Of a DNA stretch of 64,000 nucleotides, positions 35,601 through 44,207 are shown piece by piece. The stretch is from an uncultured Paludibaculum sp. Lineage in GTDB: Bacteria > Acidobacteriota > Terriglobia > Bryobacterales > Bryobacteraceae. A model generated the notes under the pieces. The model was not told the DNA's origin, did no database searches, and saw nothing but the letters and a program-made list of their open reading frames with translations. Location of the stretch: NCBI RefSeq assembly GCF_963665245.1, contig NZ_OY762269.1, positions 3,230,501-3,294,500 on the forward strand, in the 5' to 3' direction. Within the stretch, counting starts at the first letter, position 1, and every line of letters starts with the position of its first letter. A program made the position numbers and the translations under genes.

Positions 35601-36265
35601 AGCAGGTAGGCGCCTTTCGAGTTGTGGTCCGCCGGCTCCCAGGATGCGGACGACTGGCGGAAGAGCAGCGCGCCGGGCAGCGTAGCCGGTGTGTCGAGCC
35701 CCGCGGGCACCAAGGGGGGGGCACCCTTGGCCGTGTCGGCCGCGGTCCGCGAACCTGGCGCCTTCCACGGCACCCAATAGGAATCGAAGAGAAAATCCGA
35801 ACGTCCAGCGGCGAGGATGATGCTGTCGATGGTGCGGCCGTAGTACAGAGCCAGGCGCGTCATTTCGGGGTCGGGGACCAGTGAGACGGCGACCTTCAGA
35901 CTCGTGTGCGCGCGCTCGACCCAGGGCTGGCACTCCCAGGGTTTGCCGGTGGCCTTACATACCGGCGGGGCCGGCCTGTTGCCGAATTTGGCTGTACCGG
36001 CGATGCGATTCGAGTAGATCTCTCCAGAAACGGTGCGCGCCGGCGTAAGCTGGCGGCATGCCGGGCGTAAAGGCGGCGGCACGTCGAGGCAGGCGAGATC
36101 GCCTTCCTCTTTCAGATCGGGCCGGGCGGCTTCGGCGGCTGATGCGGCGGGAGTCGCGGTGGGCGCCGAAGGCGGAGCCGAGGTGGTGGTGCCGGAACTG
36201 AACAGGGCGTATGCGATGAAAAGGATTACTGCCACACCCAAGGGCAGCGAAGATTGATTACCCAC
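32675..36265 (-). CDS. Large membrane protein, PBP-like periplasmic half, unknown family
   Basis: 1196-aa inner-membrane protein. After an N-terminal helix (about 8-24) comes a Pro/Ala linker and some 590 residues of probable periplasmic sequence. Parts resemble type I periplasmic-binding folds: DIPILGPNYSGTFASLHKCL, and GGFETAFIFASDVLDLTFVTGYL with NLRVIVQDWDLLFL. The C-terminal half holds about ten membrane segments interrupted by a soluble loop near 985-1080 (RRQDHRIMLIRSLDTLRAFA). I recognise no transporter, kinase or enzyme signature. The GTG start has no ribosome site. It is transcribed toward padR and lies 74 bases from it. Confidence 0.7.
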   Translation of the reverse strand: MGNQSSLPLGVAVILFIAYALFSSGTTTSAPPSAPTATPAASAAEAARPDLKEEGDLACLDVPPPLRPACRQLTPARTVSGEIYSNRIAGTAKFGNRPAPPVCKATGKPWECQPWVERAHTSLKVAVSLVPDPEMTRLALYYGRTIDSIILAAGRSDFLFDSYWVPWKAPGSRTAADTAKGAPPLVPAGLDTPATLPGALLFRQSSASWEPADHNSKGAYLLVLLVGESNISGMRRDQFAEALYYLHTLTPSATDIPILGPNYSGTFASLHKCLREDHQAFSTHTYRIVSSNTTVKEARRQMRASDLKVRLTAIQRDDESTMNALLNGVDGLGRIATLSEGDTAFGSAEISQWKKKGPVPRITRISFPRGIAQLRDVYPEDAPAKSSGGGSTQATEQLPLSLRGSPAGSDTPESFNVKHLTVAQEAQMQTIAGILNRGGFETAFIFASDVLDLTFVTGYLRQSCPNLRVIVQDWDLLFLQTTSKWSMDGVWVLASLLPPPQNLFAPERPGSGLPNYWTPLLASSQFEHATYDAAYTIISELFPPRCPSPAATAASAGKGCPDEHSRTAMTSMEEEEREPIWLSVVGRKSLWPIGELGTTVQAPESPTTPNTGADPLLSGRLSRLTALLVCTVLGLAALYQLLILYSLIHPRLPRRLFGISLPRPFRSFRWWDEGFEGRVGYHSLGVLLLGCMSYVLTAPFAHWRIERLPIASFDSAGLVLCLLSLVFATLGGLRLLWPTIQKLTTKTRAIEPPTRSLSSWLFTGNPRIPLLAAIVTANSVGLLFLSYWQQVVGDPATLRSHFLGLRALDAFSGVSPSLPVLLLGCGFLTLAWTQMSRHELYLRVRPDIPEVFPQITTAFHSAGPAVGPLSIVLFLSVALFTAYVLFHLFERQSFDGPKFDHLYLSGLSVLWAALVTAVVRLHWLWGPLQCLLLTLERAPLRRAFTALPTEFSSSPLLPSSRRQDHRIMLIRSLDTLRAFAAETKSTALAAQIAQALPHLGRNVNRYVCREAQAHPCAGQYFRRVQSALAEQAKSIAQSLGPAWSKGASVKEGGEVLSKEVSLGEEFLALRFLAVIRYSVAQLWCQIWFLALGFFFAVLSTTAYPFRSQGSIRWMTNLFLAILGIPVLFVVLKAERNSILRRLSSNPEGKSGSQLMPLLMRLIVLGALPLLGVINSYVPLLGRFLSTWIEPLASVPK

Positions 36266-36472
36266 GGTCTAGCCGCGGCTACCGCCGCGCCTCCGATGGT
36301 TGACCCGAGACAGTGTGTACACGGGGCCGCTCCTCTCCGTACGTATGTGACTTCATTCGGCCGGACGTTTCAAGCCGGTGAAGGTCAGATTCGATCCCCA
36401 CGTGCTGAGACAGCGTGAATAGGCCGGAGAAAGTGACACGCGGAAAGAGCTGAGGCTCCTTTTGAAGGAAGC

Positions 36473-38722
36473 TCACTCTTCCGCGGACGGCGCCGGTGCT
36501 GCCTTCCTGGACTCCGCTTCCACCAGTTCATTCATGCGCTTGAGTTGCTTCTCGAGAAACGCCATGTCGGTGAACGGATCTCCGCCGAGGCGGCCCCAGT
36601 AGACGCGGCCCTTCTTGTCGATGAGCAACGTGGAGTGCAACTCCATGTCCTCGAAATCGTCATAGGAATGGAACCGGCGGGCGTTCTCGTGGTTGGTGTC
36701 CGACAGTAGCCGCACGGCCAGTTCGCCGTACTCCTTGAGGCCGCCCTTGTTCTTCGAAGGCTCTGCGCTGCTGACCGCCAGCACCACGGTCTCCAGACCC
36801 TCCCAGTCGTCCTTCTTCTTGCCCAGATCGCTCAACTGCTTCATGCAGTGCGGGCACTCCTGGCCCAGATAGTAGACCAGGATCACGTTCTTCCCCTTGA
36901 ACTGCTCCAGGGAGACGGTCTTGCCGGCTGCGTCCTTCACGTCGAGGCGGGGCGCCGGATAGGGCTCCCATTTCGCCGGGCCGTAGCTTTCCAGCGGGAT
37001 CCGGGTGTACTCGCGTTGAGGCCCAGGGGCGGCATCCCGCGGCGCCGCCATCACCCCGGTGGCCTTGGCCTGCTCCAGAAGCTTCAAGCCGGCATCGGCG
37101 TGGCGGGTTTCAAAGAGCAGCCGGGCCATGGCGTCCTGGGCCTTGGCCGTCTCGCCCAGTGCGGAGCGGGCGCGGACGAGGCCCGAGAGCGCGAAGATGT
37201 CGTTCGCGACGAGGGTGAGGTCCTTCTCGAAAGCCTGCGCGGCCAGAACCGGACTCTTGGCGGCCAGGTAGGCTTCGCCCAGCGTGTTGTAGAGGGCTTC
37301 AGGATAGAAAGGTGGATCGGCGTACTCCCGCTGGAGAGTGAACTCGCGATCGGCCGCATCGGCCAACAGGCCGAGGCCGAAGATCGTCTCGCCTTTGGCC
37401 AAGGCAAGCCGGGCGCGGAGTTCGAGTACATGCGTATCGAAGATGCGCAGGCGGAAGTTGTCCTTCTCGAATTCCTTGCGTAGCGGTGTGAGCTCGGTCA
37501 GCTTCTTCTCCGCGTCGTCCACCTTGCCCTTTCCAAGATAGGCGCGCGCCTCGAAGTACGCCTTGGACGCCTTCTCTCGCGGGATGTCGCGCCACGGGAT
37601 ATTCTTCGGATCGAGCAACTCGTCCCAGCGCTCGAACTTGACGAGTACCCGGGCGGCGGCCTGCAGTCCATAGGAGTGGCTGCTGTTGGGGACGTCATTA
37701 TTGCCATCCGGGTCGAGCGGCGCGTCGATCAACTGACGCGCGCCGAACAGAGCCGCCTCCACCATGCCCAGTTGCTCCTGAATGTAGGAGAGATAGTTGC
37801 GATTGTGGCCGTAGTTCCAGTTGTTGAACGGGAACGTGAGGCTGTCGCGCATGTACTGCTTCTCGACGCGCGTGGCGGAATCCATCGAGATGGCGGCCTC
37901 GTCCCACATGCCGACGATGCTATAGATGTGCCCGGGCATGTGTTGGGCGTGGCCGATGCCTGGTACCGCGTCGGTGTAAGCGCGGCAACTCGGCAGGGCC
38001 TGCGCCGGCTCGTGGTAGTCCCAGTTGTGAATCCGGTAGTGGTGAGCGCCCGGGTGCATCGGCTGGCGGGCCAGGATCTCGCGAATCACCATCTCGGTGC
38101 CATACCGGGCGTCACCCAGGGTGGCCAGAGCGAGGTACGCCCGCGCCTCCATATCGTCCGGATACTTCACGGCGAGCGTTTCAAGCTTCTTGATGTGGGC
38201 GGCGCGCTGCGCCTGATAGGCCTTGTCGTCATCGATCTTCGCATCCCGGGAGTGTACGGCGTCGGGCAGCAACACGGCCTCCCAAGCCTCGATGTACAGG
38301 CGCTCGCGTTCCGTCACCGAGTTCTTCCGTCTGGCCGCCTCGCGGATGAAGTCGGCGGGCCGGTCGCCGTCGCCCGCCCGGCGATCCGCGTTGGCGACGG
38401 CAAGGCCCCAATAGGCCATGGCATTGTCGGGCTCCAGCTTCAGGCACCAGCGGAATGAACGCTCAGCCTCGTAGAACCAGAAGGAGTGGAGCAGGGCATT
38501 GCCCTGGTCGAACCACTTCTGGACTTCGGGGTTCTTTGTCGTGATGGGGAAATGCGCGACGCCGATGCCGGGCAGAACCCAGGGCTTCTGGCGGGGTCCG
38601 CTATCGAAGGCCGCCCCATGGGAGGAATGGCCCAGTTTGTAGCTGTCAGATGGGCTGAGAGTCTGCGCCGAAACCAGCCGGCAAAGCAATGCCGCCACGA
38701 TCCATGCATCCCGATAAGCCAT
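36473..38722 (-). CDS. TPR protein with C-terminal thioredoxin/peroxiredoxin-like domain
   Basis: 749-aa exported protein. A short signal peptide (ending LVSAQ) is followed by TPR-like helices (about 50-560: AERSFRWCLKLEPDNAMAYWG and later repeats). The C-terminal AhpC/TSA-type thioredoxin domain (about 595-735) has VILVYYLGQECPHCMKQL, a CXXC at 623-626, and a cis-Pro-like LLIDKKGRVYWGRLG. It probably acts in the periplasm on disulfides or as a peroxiredoxin; partner unknown. TATACT on the minus strand (38738-38733) lies 10 bases before the ATG, so the message may be leaderless. Confidence 0.82.
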   Translation of the reverse strand: MAYRDAWIVAALLCRLVSAQTLSPSDSYKLGHSSHGAAFDSGPRQKPWVLPGIGVAHFPITTKNPEVQKWFDQGNALLHSFWFYEAERSFRWCLKLEPDNAMAYWGLAVANADRRAGDGDRPADFIREAARRKNSVTERERLYIEAWEAVLLPDAVHSRDAKIDDDKAYQAQRAAHIKKLETLAVKYPDDMEARAYLALATLGDARYGTEMVIREILARQPMHPGAHHYRIHNWDYHEPAQALPSCRAYTDAVPGIGHAQHMPGHIYSIVGMWDEAAISMDSATRVEKQYMRDSLTFPFNNWNYGHNRNYLSYIQEQLGMVEAALFGARQLIDAPLDPDGNNDVPNSSHSYGLQAAARVLVKFERWDELLDPKNIPWRDIPREKASKAYFEARAYLGKGKVDDAEKKLTELTPLRKEFEKDNFRLRIFDTHVLELRARLALAKGETIFGLGLLADAADREFTLQREYADPPFYPEALYNTLGEAYLAAKSPVLAAQAFEKDLTLVANDIFALSGLVRARSALGETAKAQDAMARLLFETRHADAGLKLLEQAKATGVMAAPRDAAPGPQREYTRIPLESYGPAKWEPYPAPRLDVKDAAGKTVSLEQFKGKNVILVYYLGQECPHCMKQLSDLGKKKDDWEGLETVVLAVSSAEPSKNKGGLKEYGELAVRLLSDTNHENARRFHSYDDFEDMELHSTLLIDKKGRVYWGRLGGDPFTDMAFLEKQLKRMNELVEAESRKAAPAPSAEE

Positions 38723-38767
38723 ATTGGTTGACAGTATAGCCGTACGAGCGAGATGGACCTATCGGAT

Positions 38768-39622
38768 TCATCGGCGTTTCCCCCGGCGTTTGGGCGCCGG
38801 CTTCTTCACCGGCGCAGCACCGCAGGCGGTGAGCGGCGCGAACTTCGCAGGGTTGACGGCCACTCCGTGAACATTGACGCTCCAGTGCAGGTGTGGACCG
38901 TTGGCCCGGCCGGTCATGCCGACATAGCCGAGGATATCTCCCGCTTTGACGACGTCGCCCTCTCGGGCCACCGTGCGCGACATGTGGAGATACATCGAGA
39001 CCACGCCCTGGCCATGATCCACACCCACCACATTGCCGTGAACGTTGTACGAGCGGACCATCCGCACTGTGCCGGCCGCCGCGGCCACAATCGGCTTACC
39101 CATGGGCCCGCGCTGGTCGACCCCCGCGTGGATGTTGCCCGTGGGCTTCCCATTCTGGTAGCGCTGGACGCCGAACGGAGAGTTCATGCAGCCGGGCACC
39201 GGGGCCAGGAAGGGCTCCGACCAGAGTTTGGCCGGCGATTCGAGGTGCCTCAGCGCACGGACCGTCTCCATCTCGCCGGGTGAAGGTTTCAGTTCGGTGA
39301 CGGCCTTCGAGAGGGCTACATTCTGTGTGAGATAGTGGGCATCCAGGACGGTAAGCGTCCTGGTCTCCAGCGTTTTGCCCTCGGCGGAAAGCAATTCCAG
39401 CGGGTAGTCGCCGGGTTTGTCCGTCGCGGCCAGGGGGATGAGTGCGAGGCCGCCGTAGACTGGCGTCTTCCGGTCGAGGATGCGGACGTAGGCGGCGGGT
39501 GTCGCATATCGGACAACTTCGCCCTGTTTGCCTTGCAGGGGCGGCTGGCCGGAAGCGGCACCCCTGCCGGCAATGGCCACCAGGGCGAGCAGGAGGAGAG
39601 AATGGCGCGCAGGCATCCTCAA
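38768..39622 (-). CDS. M23-family metallopeptidase (LytM)
   Basis: Exported peptidoglycan endopeptidase fold, 284 aa. A signal peptide (about 1-25) and an N-terminal beta domain precede the LytM domain. That domain carries the zinc motifs HAGVD (HxxxD, about 167-171) and HLHW (HxH, about 247-250), plus SPFGVQRYQNGKPTGNIHAG and a GDILGYVGMTGRANGPHLHW core. The metal ligands are complete, so it should be active. It ends with a basic Lys/Arg-rich tail. Divergent from the sigma factor gene. Confidence 0.92.
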   Translation of the reverse strand: MRMPARHSLLLLALVAIAGRGAASGQPPLQGKQGEVVRYATPAAYVRILDRKTPVYGGLALIPLAATDKPGDYPLELLSAEGKTLETRTLTVLDAHYLTQNVALSKAVTELKPSPGEMETVRALRHLESPAKLWSEPFLAPVPGCMNSPFGVQRYQNGKPTGNIHAGVDQRGPMGKPIVAAAAGTVRMVRSYNVHGNVVGVDHGQGVVSMYLHMSRTVAREGDVVKAGDILGYVGMTGRANGPHLHWSVNVHGVAVNPAKFAPLTACGAAPVKKPAPKRRGKRR

Positions 39623-39703
39623 ATATCGTACCTGGAATGCGTTACTTGGCGAGTTCGGACGGTGGCGTAAGTTAGAATCAGAGAGACGCCATCAGCGTAC
39701 GCA

Positions 39704-40273
39704 ATGGGTGGACCACCTGACGACCAGATCACGTTGCTTCTGCGGAGTATGCGGCAGGGGAATGTGCTGGCGCGGACCCAGTTAGCGGCGGCGGTGTACC
39801 CCGAACTGAAGCGGATCGCCGCCAAGCACATGCAGCACGAGCGGCCGGATCATACCCTGCAACCCACGGCGCTGGTTCACGAGGCATTCGTGAAGCTGGT
39901 CGGCACCAACGAGTGGCTGATGGAGAATCGCGGCCACTTCTTCGCGGTGGCCTCGCAGGTGATGCGGCAGATTCTGGTGGACCATGCCCGGCAGCACCTC
40001 TCCCTGAAACGCGGCTCCGGTGGCCCGCTCGCCGAAATCCAGGAATGGCAGGCGGTGACCAGCGACCGGCCGGAACTGGTCATCGACATCGACCGCCTGC
40101 TGTCGAGGCTTGAGGTCATTGATGAACGGCAGGCGCAGGTCGTTGTCATGCGCTATTTCGCCGGATTTGCCGAGGACGAGATCGCAGCCGCGCTGAGTAT
40201 CTCGGTACGCACAGTGAAACGGGACTGGAGCATGGCCCGCGCCTGGCTGCTCAAAGAGTTGACGCCCCGATGA
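39704..40273 (+). CDS. ECF sigma factor, TIGR02999-type
   Basis: 189-aa RNA polymerase sigma factor of the group common in Acidobacteria and Planctomycetes. Region 2 is seen in AAKHMQHERPDHTLQPTALVHEAFVKL and FFAVASQVMRQILVDHAR; region 4 is VVVMRYFAGFAEDEIAAALSISVRTVKRDW. Its TGA overlaps the ATG of the kinase gene (ATGA), the usual pairing for this group, suggesting that the kinase controls the sigma factor. TAGAAT at 39673-39678 lies 25 bases before the ATG. Confidence 0.93.
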   Translation: MGGPPDDQITLLLRSMRQGNVLARTQLAAAVYPELKRIAAKHMQHERPDHTLQPTALVHEAFVKLVGTNEWLMENRGHFFAVASQVMRQILVDHARQHLSLKRGSGGPLAEIQEWQAVTSDRPELVIDIDRLLSRLEVIDERQAQVVVMRYFAGFAEDEIAAALSISVRTVKRDWSMARAWLLKELTPR

Positions 40274-42486
40274 TTGCGGAACGCTGGGCGGCGATGAAGG
40301 CCCTGTTCGAACAGGCCATGGAGATGGAGGGCCCGCAGCGCGAGGCGTTCGTGAACAGCGCTTGTGCCGGCGACGAATCGATGCAGTTGTCCCTGCTGCA
40401 GTTGCTGGCCCACCACGACGCGGCAACGTCGGTGCTGGCCGGGCCTATGCTCTCGATGGACCGCGCCGCCGAGATTGTCGCCTCCGGCATGCGCACGTTC
40501 GTGCCCGGGGAGATCGTGGCAGGCCGGTTCCGCATAGAGCGGTTTCTCGCCGAGGGCGGCATGGGTGAGGTATACGCCGCGTCCGATCTGGAGCTGGGTG
40601 GCGAGGTAGCGCTGAAAACGATCCGGCCGCTGCTGGCCACCAGTGATGAGATTCTGGCGCGTTTCAAACAGGAGATCCAGCTCAGCCGGCAGGTGACGCA
40701 CGCCAATGTGGCCCGGGTCTACGATCTGTTCCTGCACGATGTGGATCTCGATGGGCAGCGCCGCCCGATTGTGTTCCTCTCGATGGAACTGCTGGCCGGC
40801 GAGACTTTGGCGGAACGCGTCCGCCGGGGCGGGGCACTGGCCCCCGCGGAGGCTCTTTCCCTCGCGCGGAAGCTGGCGTCGGCGCTGGACGCGGCGCACG
40901 CCGCAGGAGTGGTCCATCGGGACTTCAAGAGCAGTAACGTGATCCTGGCGCGGAATCGCGACGGCAGCGAACGGCCGGTGGTCATGGATTTCGGACTGGC
41001 GGCGGCGGCACGGCCCCTGGCGGATGGATCCGGCTTGGAGATCGACGCGCGCGGCGCCATGGAAGGCACCCCCATGTACATGGCGCCGGAGCAGGTGGAA
41101 GGCGAGCATGTGGGGCCGGCGGCCGACATCTATTCCTTCGGCATCGTGCTCTACGAAATGCTGGCCGGCAAGGTGCCGTTTGTGGGGGCGACCTCGCTGG
41201 AGACGGCTTGGCTACGCATGACTCAGGCGCCTGCCCCGGTGCCCGGGATCCCCAGGCGCTGGAACGAAGCTCTGAAGTCCTGCCTCTCGCTGAAACCGGA
41301 GTCGCGGCCGGCCTCGGGCCAGGCCGTGCTACGGCGCATGGAGGGCCGATTTGCCTGGAGCGCTGGCCGCAAGGGCGCTGTCGCCGGAGTCGCCGCCGTG
41401 GTCGTGTTGTGGGCCGGCGTGTGGGTGGCACGCTTGCCGCACCGGACCACGCCCGAGGCGCAGCAGGCGGCCGATGTCGCGCGGGTCAAGATGCAGTCCG
41501 GAACCAGACAGGGCTATCTGGCGGCCGTGGAAGGCTTCCGCCACGCGGCGGAGCTCGACCCGCAATGGGCGCAGGCCTGGTCTGATCTGGCCTACGCCTA
41601 CGCCACCGCGGCGAATGGAGCGTCGCTGCCGCCGGGCCAGGCAACGAAGGAGGCTCGCAAGGCAGCCGCCGAGGCAATCCGGTTGGACCGGAATTCCAGC
41701 CGGGCCTATGGCTCTCTGGGATGGGTGCAGTCGTTGGATCTTGAGGAGTGGCCCAAGGCCGAGGAGTCGTTTCAACGGGCGGTGGAACTGGATCCCAGCG
41801 ACTGGCAGATCCACTACTGGTTCGGAGTGCATTTGCGCAAGCGCGGTCGCTATCAGGATGCCGAGGCACAGGACCGTCTGGCGCTGACGCTCAGCGGGCA
41901 GCGGGAGCCGATGGTGTGGTGCGAGCTGGCGTTTCTCTATTGGACGTCGGGCCGCCTGGACCGCATGGAGCGGCACATGCGCGAGCAGTTGGTAGCCTTC
42001 CCGAACTTCGGGCTGACGCGCTATCTGCACGCCCGGCTGTTGAAGCATCAGGGCCACTATGCCGAGGCTGAGGAAGAACTGGCGTTCACCGAGAAGCTGC
42101 AGTACCCACCGGTGACGGTAATGGTGGAGCGGGCCTCCCTGGAGGCGTTTCGCGGACGGCCGAAGGAATCGCGGCGGATTCTTGGCCGGTTGGAGGAGAT
42201 CGCGAAGACCAGCTCAGTGGATGGACTGCTGATCGCCGGGGTCTATGCGCAGGTGGGCGACAAGGACACGGCGATGGCGTGGCTGGAACGGGCCTACCAG
42301 CGGCGGGATACGACGCTGTTATCCATGGCCACCAGTCCTTTGCTGCGGCCGCTATGGGGCGATGCGCGGTTCGTCTCTCTCCTGCGGCGGCTGCACTTCA
42401 GCGATCAGATCATACAGCAGATGGGATTCAACTCCTCTTCGGCCAATGGACCGGGCAGCCAGCCGAGGCGTGGCGGCACCTCGTAA
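40270..42486 (+). CDS. Ser/Thr protein kinase with TPR domain
   Basis: 738-aa Hanks-type kinase. The glycine loop AEGGMGEVYAA (about 94-104), Lys116 in VALKTI, HRD at 216-218, DFG at 240-242 and GTPMYMAPEQ are all intact, so it should be active. One membrane segment (about 371-390) follows, then TPR-like repeats (about 400-735) outside the membrane. An N-terminal helical region (about 1-80) is typical of kinases paired with TIGR02999 sigma factors. The last 82 bases overlap the convergent YcaO gene. Confidence 0.94.
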   Translation: MIAERWAAMKALFEQAMEMEGPQREAFVNSACAGDESMQLSLLQLLAHHDAATSVLAGPMLSMDRAAEIVASGMRTFVPGEIVAGRFRIERFLAEGGMGEVYAASDLELGGEVALKTIRPLLATSDEILARFKQEIQLSRQVTHANVARVYDLFLHDVDLDGQRRPIVFLSMELLAGETLAERVRRGGALAPAEALSLARKLASALDAAHAAGVVHRDFKSSNVILARNRDGSERPVVMDFGLAAAARPLADGSGLEIDARGAMEGTPMYMAPEQVEGEHVGPAADIYSFGIVLYEMLAGKVPFVGATSLETAWLRMTQAPAPVPGIPRRWNEALKSCLSLKPESRPASGQAVLRRMEGRFAWSAGRKGAVAGVAAVVVLWAGVWVARLPHRTTPEAQQAADVARVKMQSGTRQGYLAAVEGFRHAAELDPQWAQAWSDLAYAYATAANGASLPPGQATKEARKAAAEAIRLDRNSSRAYGSLGWVQSLDLEEWPKAEESFQRAVELDPSDWQIHYWFGVHLRKRGRYQDAEAQDRLALTLSGQREPMVWCELAFLYWTSGRLDRMERHMREQLVAFPNFGLTRYLHARLLKHQGHYAEAEEELAFTEKLQYPPVTVMVERASLEAFRGRPKESRRILGRLEEIAKTSSVDGLLIAGVYAQVGDKDTAMAWLERAYQRRDTTLLSMATSPLLRPLWGDARFVSLLRRLHFSDQIIQQMGFNSSSANGPGSQPRRGGTS

Positions 42487-44105
42487 AGACGCCCCGGAGC
42501 CCGGCGGTTCCAGATGTGCCGCAGGCCGGGGACGATGGCGCGGGCCGTATGCAGCAGGACGTCAGGGCGGCTGTGGTCGACGGCATAAGCCCGGAGACCG
42601 GCGGTCCGCAGGCGATCGAGGATGACCTGGATCTGGGACGCGGTGCTCATGGCTGGCGGCTCGGCTGCCGCATCAATGGTGCCGAACGGCGCCAGGTAGG
42701 GCTGCCTCTCCAGGGTTTCGTTCAGGAGCCACGGCCGCATTGAGTCCGGCAGGCGGTGTGTGGTTTGTGCCGTGGTCCATACCTGGGCAACCTCGCTGGC
42801 GGCCTTCCACGCGGCCACGCGAGGTGACGGATGGGCCGCGCCGGCAAACAGCACCTCGGACCCGTCCAGACGGGGTGCGACCGAGACGTAGGCGGGAATA
42901 CCCAGGTCCGTGGTGCAGTCGAGCAGGAAGAGGCTGCGCCCGATGGCGCGCAGACCCTCTTCTACCGCCATCACCTCGGGCGCGTCCAGGGAGGCGAGCC
43001 GGACGGCGGGACGGCGTGCGCGGTTGTACCACCACAAGGACATCGCATCGCGTTCGATCCACTCCAGCAGGGCGTGCAGCAAGGCATCGTCAAACGTGCG
43101 CCCGCTGCCGCAGCCGATGGTGTCGGCACTGGCGAAGCGGGGCTCGCCGGGTTGAAACTGATACCACATCAGACAGCAGGCGGCTGGGACGTAGCGGTCG
43201 GGGCCGCCGTGCAGATCGCAGGCGGACAGCCAGTCGACCGGGCGAGTGGGGTCGAATGGGGCGGGGATGTGGAAGATCTCGTCGGGCATGGCGTTCCAGC
43301 GGTCTTGCCGCGCGCGTTGGGCGGCGCTGTAGAGCTGGATGGAGTCCGGGTGGAGGATCTCGAGTTCAGCGGCGGTGGCGCGGGTGATGGCCTCGTTGCC
43401 GCGGTAGATGAGGCTGTAGCGTTCGAGGGCCTCGCCGATGGCGCCGTTGATGGCTTCTTCGGCCGTGCGGCCACGTCCAAAGGACGCCTGGCGGCGCAGC
43501 AACGGGCGGGCGCGTCCGACGGGTAAGGGACTGTGCCAGACCGCGTGGGCGCGGAAGGCTCCGGCGGAAGGGGCGTCGCTGACCTGGACTCGGTGGACGA
43601 TGCCCGTCAGCGGGCTGCAATGAACGTGGAGGGGGAGTGAATCAGGAGCCGCTTCCCTGGAGCACCTCACACAGTCTCCGCGTCGATAGACAGGATGCTG
43701 CTGGACGACATTGGTCCTGAAGTCGAGAGAGCGGACCGTGGAAGGTGTCCGCGCGGGGCCCTGGACATAGTCACGAAGAAAGGCTCCCACGCGGTTCGCC
43801 GCATTGTCCGGGAGTGGTTGCGGGCTGCCATCGCGATCGAACTGCGAGAGGGCGATCCAGTGTGACAGACAGGGCGGGCATGTTCCGCCCTCGCGGACCT
43901 CTCCGATGATGGCGAGATCACTGGACACCAGAAGGAACACGCACGGAGGTGAAATGTTGTCGGCGGCTTGCGCCAGGCTCCGCAGGTCGAAACAAACGTA
44001 GAGGGGCCGACCTGCTTCGGCTTCCGGCCAGAAAGGTTCCAACTGACGTAGAAAGGAGCTCGTGGACTCGGAAGGCGTAGGGGGGCGGGCGTCTGCGCTT
44101 GGCAT
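42405..44105 (-). CDS. YcaO-domain protein with N-terminal TOMM partner-like domain
   Basis: 566-aa YcaO enzyme, the family that uses ATP to activate peptide amides (azoline or thioamide formation in RiPPs). N-terminal residues about 35-165 resemble the C-terminal part of TOMM leader-binding proteins, with two CXXC pairs (CPPC 76-79, CVRC 145-148) for zinc. The YcaO core begins near 205 with GRGRTAEEAINGAIGEALERY (Glu225, Glu228) and continues with GCGSGRTFDDALLHALLEW and ERD at 351-353, the ATP/Mg sites. The usual Pro-rich end of cyclodehydratases is missing; it ends NPICCMI. CAGGA precedes the ATG. Divergent from two paralogous genes that may encode its substrate or partners. Confidence 0.85.
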   Translation of the reverse strand: MPSADARPPTPSESTSSFLRQLEPFWPEAEAGRPLYVCFDLRSLAQAADNISPPCVFLLVSSDLAIIGEVREGGTCPPCLSHWIALSQFDRDGSPQPLPDNAANRVGAFLRDYVQGPARTPSTVRSLDFRTNVVQQHPVYRRGDCVRCSREAAPDSLPLHVHCSPLTGIVHRVQVSDAPSAGAFRAHAVWHSPLPVGRARPLLRRQASFGRGRTAEEAINGAIGEALERYSLIYRGNEAITRATAAELEILHPDSIQLYSAAQRARQDRWNAMPDEIFHIPAPFDPTRPVDWLSACDLHGGPDRYVPAACCLMWYQFQPGEPRFASADTIGCGSGRTFDDALLHALLEWIERDAMSLWWYNRARRPAVRLASLDAPEVMAVEEGLRAIGRSLFLLDCTTDLGIPAYVSVAPRLDGSEVLFAGAAHPSPRVAAWKAASEVAQVWTTAQTTHRLPDSMRPWLLNETLERQPYLAPFGTIDAAAEPPAMSTASQIQVILDRLRTAGLRAYAVDHSRPDVLLHTARAIVPGLRHIWNRRAPGRLYEVPPRLGWLPGPLAEEELNPICCMI

Positions 44106-44114
44106 GTCCTGGAA

Positions 44115-44130
44115 TCAATTCTATAATTGA
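44115..44130. promoter_or_regulatory. Overlapping divergent -10 boxes
   Basis: Interrupted palindrome TCAATT-CTAT-AATTGA. TATAAT (44122-44127) reads toward the paralogue pair and TAGAAT (minus strand, 44123-44118) reads toward the YcaO gene. The two promoters therefore share bases and would be controlled together. Confidence 0.5.
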
Positions 44131-44207
44131 CCTACCCAGCAGGGCAGAGAATTGGATCTTGCGCTTGCGCGGCCACTCTCACGACAGATGGAGGTTGCGT
44201 TTTTTTC

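Noticed and set aside
42405..42430. C-terminal CCMI of the YcaO protein as a CaaX-type lipidation site
   Set aside because: CaaX prenylation is not expected in this kind of bacterium; most likely chance.
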